Shown: positions 62,523 to 64,000 of the stretch, one piece after another
How the letters are laid out: the number at the start of each line of letters is the position of its first letter
Position numbering within the stretch: position 1 is the stretch's first letter
Assembly (NCBI GenBank): GCA_002295925.1
Contig: DBGO01000001.1
Location: forward strand, 1 to 64,000
Source of the DNA: Flavobacteriales bacterium UBA852
GTDB lineage: Bacteria; Bacteroidota; Bacteroidia; Flavobacteriales_E; Vicingaceae
DNA length: 64,000 nucleotides
Reading direction: 5' to 3'
The notes under the pieces: model-generated
The model's input: the letters and a program-made list of their open reading frames with translations, nothing else
What the model was told of the DNA's origin: nothing
The model's database searches: none
Translations under genes and position numbers: made by a program

Positions 62523-64000
62523 TTACATTTTTATAAATCGATAATTTACTTGTCCGCTTTTTGTAACAATGCGAATAATGTAAACCCCATTTTCCAATTC
62601 ATCTACCTTAATTTTATTGTTAAATCCTAAGCGATATTCTCCAATAATTTTACCATTAAGGTCTAAAATATACATTGTTTGATTAAGAACGGCTGTTGAA
62701 GTTGTATTGATATGTAATATATCTTTAGCAGGATTTGGGAATATTTTCATATCCAAATTGCTGAAATCCGATATGCTGTTATCATTAAGCACCGTTACTG
62801 TGCTGTATGCTGTATCAGTACAATTTCCATTAGATACCACTAACATAACCGTGTACACTCCGGCTGTATTAAAGGAGTGGCTTGGGTTTTGAGTTACAGA
62901 AGTAAAGCCATCGCCAAAATCCCAATAAAATGATGTGGCATTATTTCCTACAAATATGAAACCTACATTTGGAATTTGGTTTAAATAAACCGTATCATCA
63001 CTTTGAACAAAATCGGCAAAAGGAGTAATGTTTACCGCAACATTTACAGTGTCTGAATTTGAACAGCCATTTGTGTCGGTTCCGGTCACGTAATAAGTTG
63101 TATTTACAGTTGGAAAAGCCAACGGATTGGCAATTGTACTGTCCGATAAGGTGGATTGGGTATTCCAAGTATAAGTATTTGCCCCGGTAGCATTAAGCTG
63201 AACAGAGTAGCCTTCGCAAACACTTGTGTCCGGACCGGCATTTACGTTTGGCAATGGATTAACAACCACATTTACATCATCGGAATTGGCGCAACCATTG
63301 GTGTCGGTTACTGTAACTGTTGCCAATAAAGAATTGTATAACACGATGTTTTGTGTTGTATCTCCGGTGTTCCATAAATAAGAATTACCGGTTGATGCAG
63401 ATAATATTACACTGTCTCCTGAGCAAACTATGGTGTCCGTAATGTTGGTTATCGAAACATTGGATAAAGGATTTACGGTAACCTGTATCGTGTCGTAATC
63501 GGTACAACCCAAAGTGTTTGTCGCACTGACTATGTAATTGATATTACTCGAAGGGTTGGCGGTAATCATATTTCCACTTTGTGAAATAATTCCGGTAGAT
63601 GGTGTCCAGTTGTAGGATGTAGCACCACTTGCATTTGCTTGTAATGTAACCGTGTCACCATAACATAAAGCTACGTTGTTGGATGAGGAAACCACTTCTA
63701 ATTGACACCATTTAATGGTTGAAAAGTCTTGGTTTGTTCCGGATCCTTTGCTGGTTCCTGTTACATAAATACTTTCAATATTGTCTAATTGCATGGCAAA
63801 CGCTTGGTCGGAGTTACTCGATGGCCCGTCAAAACGGGCAACCCACAAGGTGTTTCCGGTTAATGTGTCAATTTTAAGAGTTAAATAATCGTTGCTGGTT
63901 CCAACACCTGCACTGTACCCGGTTACATATAATGCCCCGGAAGCACCAATAGCAATTGCTCGTCCTTCGTCGTATCCGTTTGCAGGTCCGTTATAGTCGT
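62523..64000 (-). CDS. Partial secreted SBBP-repeat/Ig-like/PKD protein with T9SS sorting domain
   Basis: The frame stays open to the window edge (491 codons seen), so the 5' end is missing. The visible part starts with SBBP-type propeller repeats (AIAIGASGALYVTGYSAG, LDNIESIYVTGTSKG), then three Ig-like/SprB-like domains of about 75 residues (CYGDTVTLQANASG, CSGDSVILSAS, CEGYSVQLNATG), a PKD domain (FYWDFGDGFTSVTQNPSHSF) and the T9SS tail (IFPNPAKDILHINT). It is a surface or secreted adhesin-like protein. The TTG at 63848 is not the real start, because the repeats continue upstream. Confidence 0.9.
   Translation of the reverse strand, partial: DYNGPANGYDEGRAIAIGASGALYVTGYSAGVGTSNDYLTLKIDTLTGNTLWVARFDGPSSNSDQAFAMQLDNIESIYVTGTSKGSGTNQDFSTIKWCQLEVVSSSNNVALCYGDTVTLQANASGATSYNWTPSTGIISQSGNMITANPSSNINYIVSATNTLGCTDYDTIQVTVNPLSNVSITNITDTIVCSGDSVILSASTGNSYLWNTGDTTQNIVLYNSLLATVTVTDTNGCANSDDVNVVVNPLPNVNAGPDTSVCEGYSVQLNATGANTYTWNTQSTLSDSTIANPLAFPTVNTTYYVTGTDTNGCSNSDTVNVAVNITPFADFVQSDDTVYLNQIPNVGFIFVGNNATSFYWDFGDGFTSVTQNPSHSFNTAGVYTVMLVVSNGNCTDTAYSTVTVLNDNSISDFSNLDMKIFPNPAKDILHINTTSTAVLNQTMYILDLNGKIIGEYRLGFNNKIKVDELENGVYIIRIVTKSGQVNYRFIKM

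Noticed and set aside
1..64000. CRISPR arrays, IS elements, rRNA and tRNA genes
   Set aside because: No regular repeat-spacer pattern, transposase, rRNA segment or cloverleaf sequence was found on reading the intergenic parts.

Overview
The window is a compact, AT-rich chromosomal segment of a Bacteroidota bacterium, most likely in or near the Flavobacteriales. Four things point there. Seven proteins end in a type IX secretion (T9SS) sorting domain with a YPNP block. Many genes follow a TAnnTTTG -7 promoter element. Bacteroidota-typical families occur (DUF4271 next to hemD, DUF4837, an OmpP1/FadL porin, NusA of 414 residues). Shine-Dalgarno sequences are mostly weak. The genus cannot be fixed from the sequence. 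No rRNA, tRNA, IS element or CRISPR array was seen. No gap between genes exceeds 300 bases.

Layout. 0-9.6 kb (mostly minus strand): a DUF2007 zinc-ribbon protein, a secreted M43 metalloprotease, then the informational operon rimP-nusA-infB and the operon small ORF-asd-thiL. 9.8-12.1 kb: a TonB-family protein and lysS. 12.2-18.3 kb: a 1269-residue propeller/adenylate cyclase/HD sensor, a GH3-family enzyme and a YhhQ-type transporter. 18.3-26 kb: a MORN-repeat protein, an OmpA-like lipoprotein, a sugar-phosphate isomerase, two Crp/Fnr regulators (one paired with a glutaredoxin-like protein, one with a DUF2892 membrane protein), an isoaspartyl peptidase, and a small membrane protein inside a 21-bp direct repeat. 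26-39.3 kb: gcvP, two paralogous T9SS proteins, cysQ, gdhA, kbl, a FadL-type porin, an SGNH hydrolase, purN, a beta-barrel protein and ubiX. 39.4-46.1 kb: an operon of a secreted N-acetylmuramoyl-alanine amidase, a secreted GH18 glycosidase sharing a large C-terminal module with it, and a two-PAS membrane sensor without an output domain. 46.1-53.8 kb: acyl-CoA dehydrogenase, a CxxCH-containing T9SS protein, DUF4271, hemD, ppiD and a DUF4837 lipoprotein. 53.8-59.3 kb: a four-gene accessory island. 59.4-64 kb: an S66 LD-carboxypeptidase, metG and a truncated SBBP/Ig T9SS protein.

The best candidate for an undescribed system is the island at 53825-59288. Four genes overlap end to start: a SLOG/TIGR00725 protein, a NodB-type deacetylase, a 1128-residue protein carrying two glycosyltransferase-like domains, a kinase-like domain and a methyltransferase, and a sulfotransferase. 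Together they look like a machine that assembles and caps a surface glycan or glycolipid. The closest precedent I know is the kinase-methyltransferase WbdD, which terminates E. coli O-antigen chains, but here the kinase HRD motif is degenerate.

Smaller regulatory observations include a terminator-like hairpin in the leader of rimP-nusA-infB, a CRP-like palindrome about 42 bases upstream of a predicted start site next to a Crp/Fnr gene, and several genes whose -7 element lies 3-4 bases from the start codon, which suggests leaderless mRNAs.
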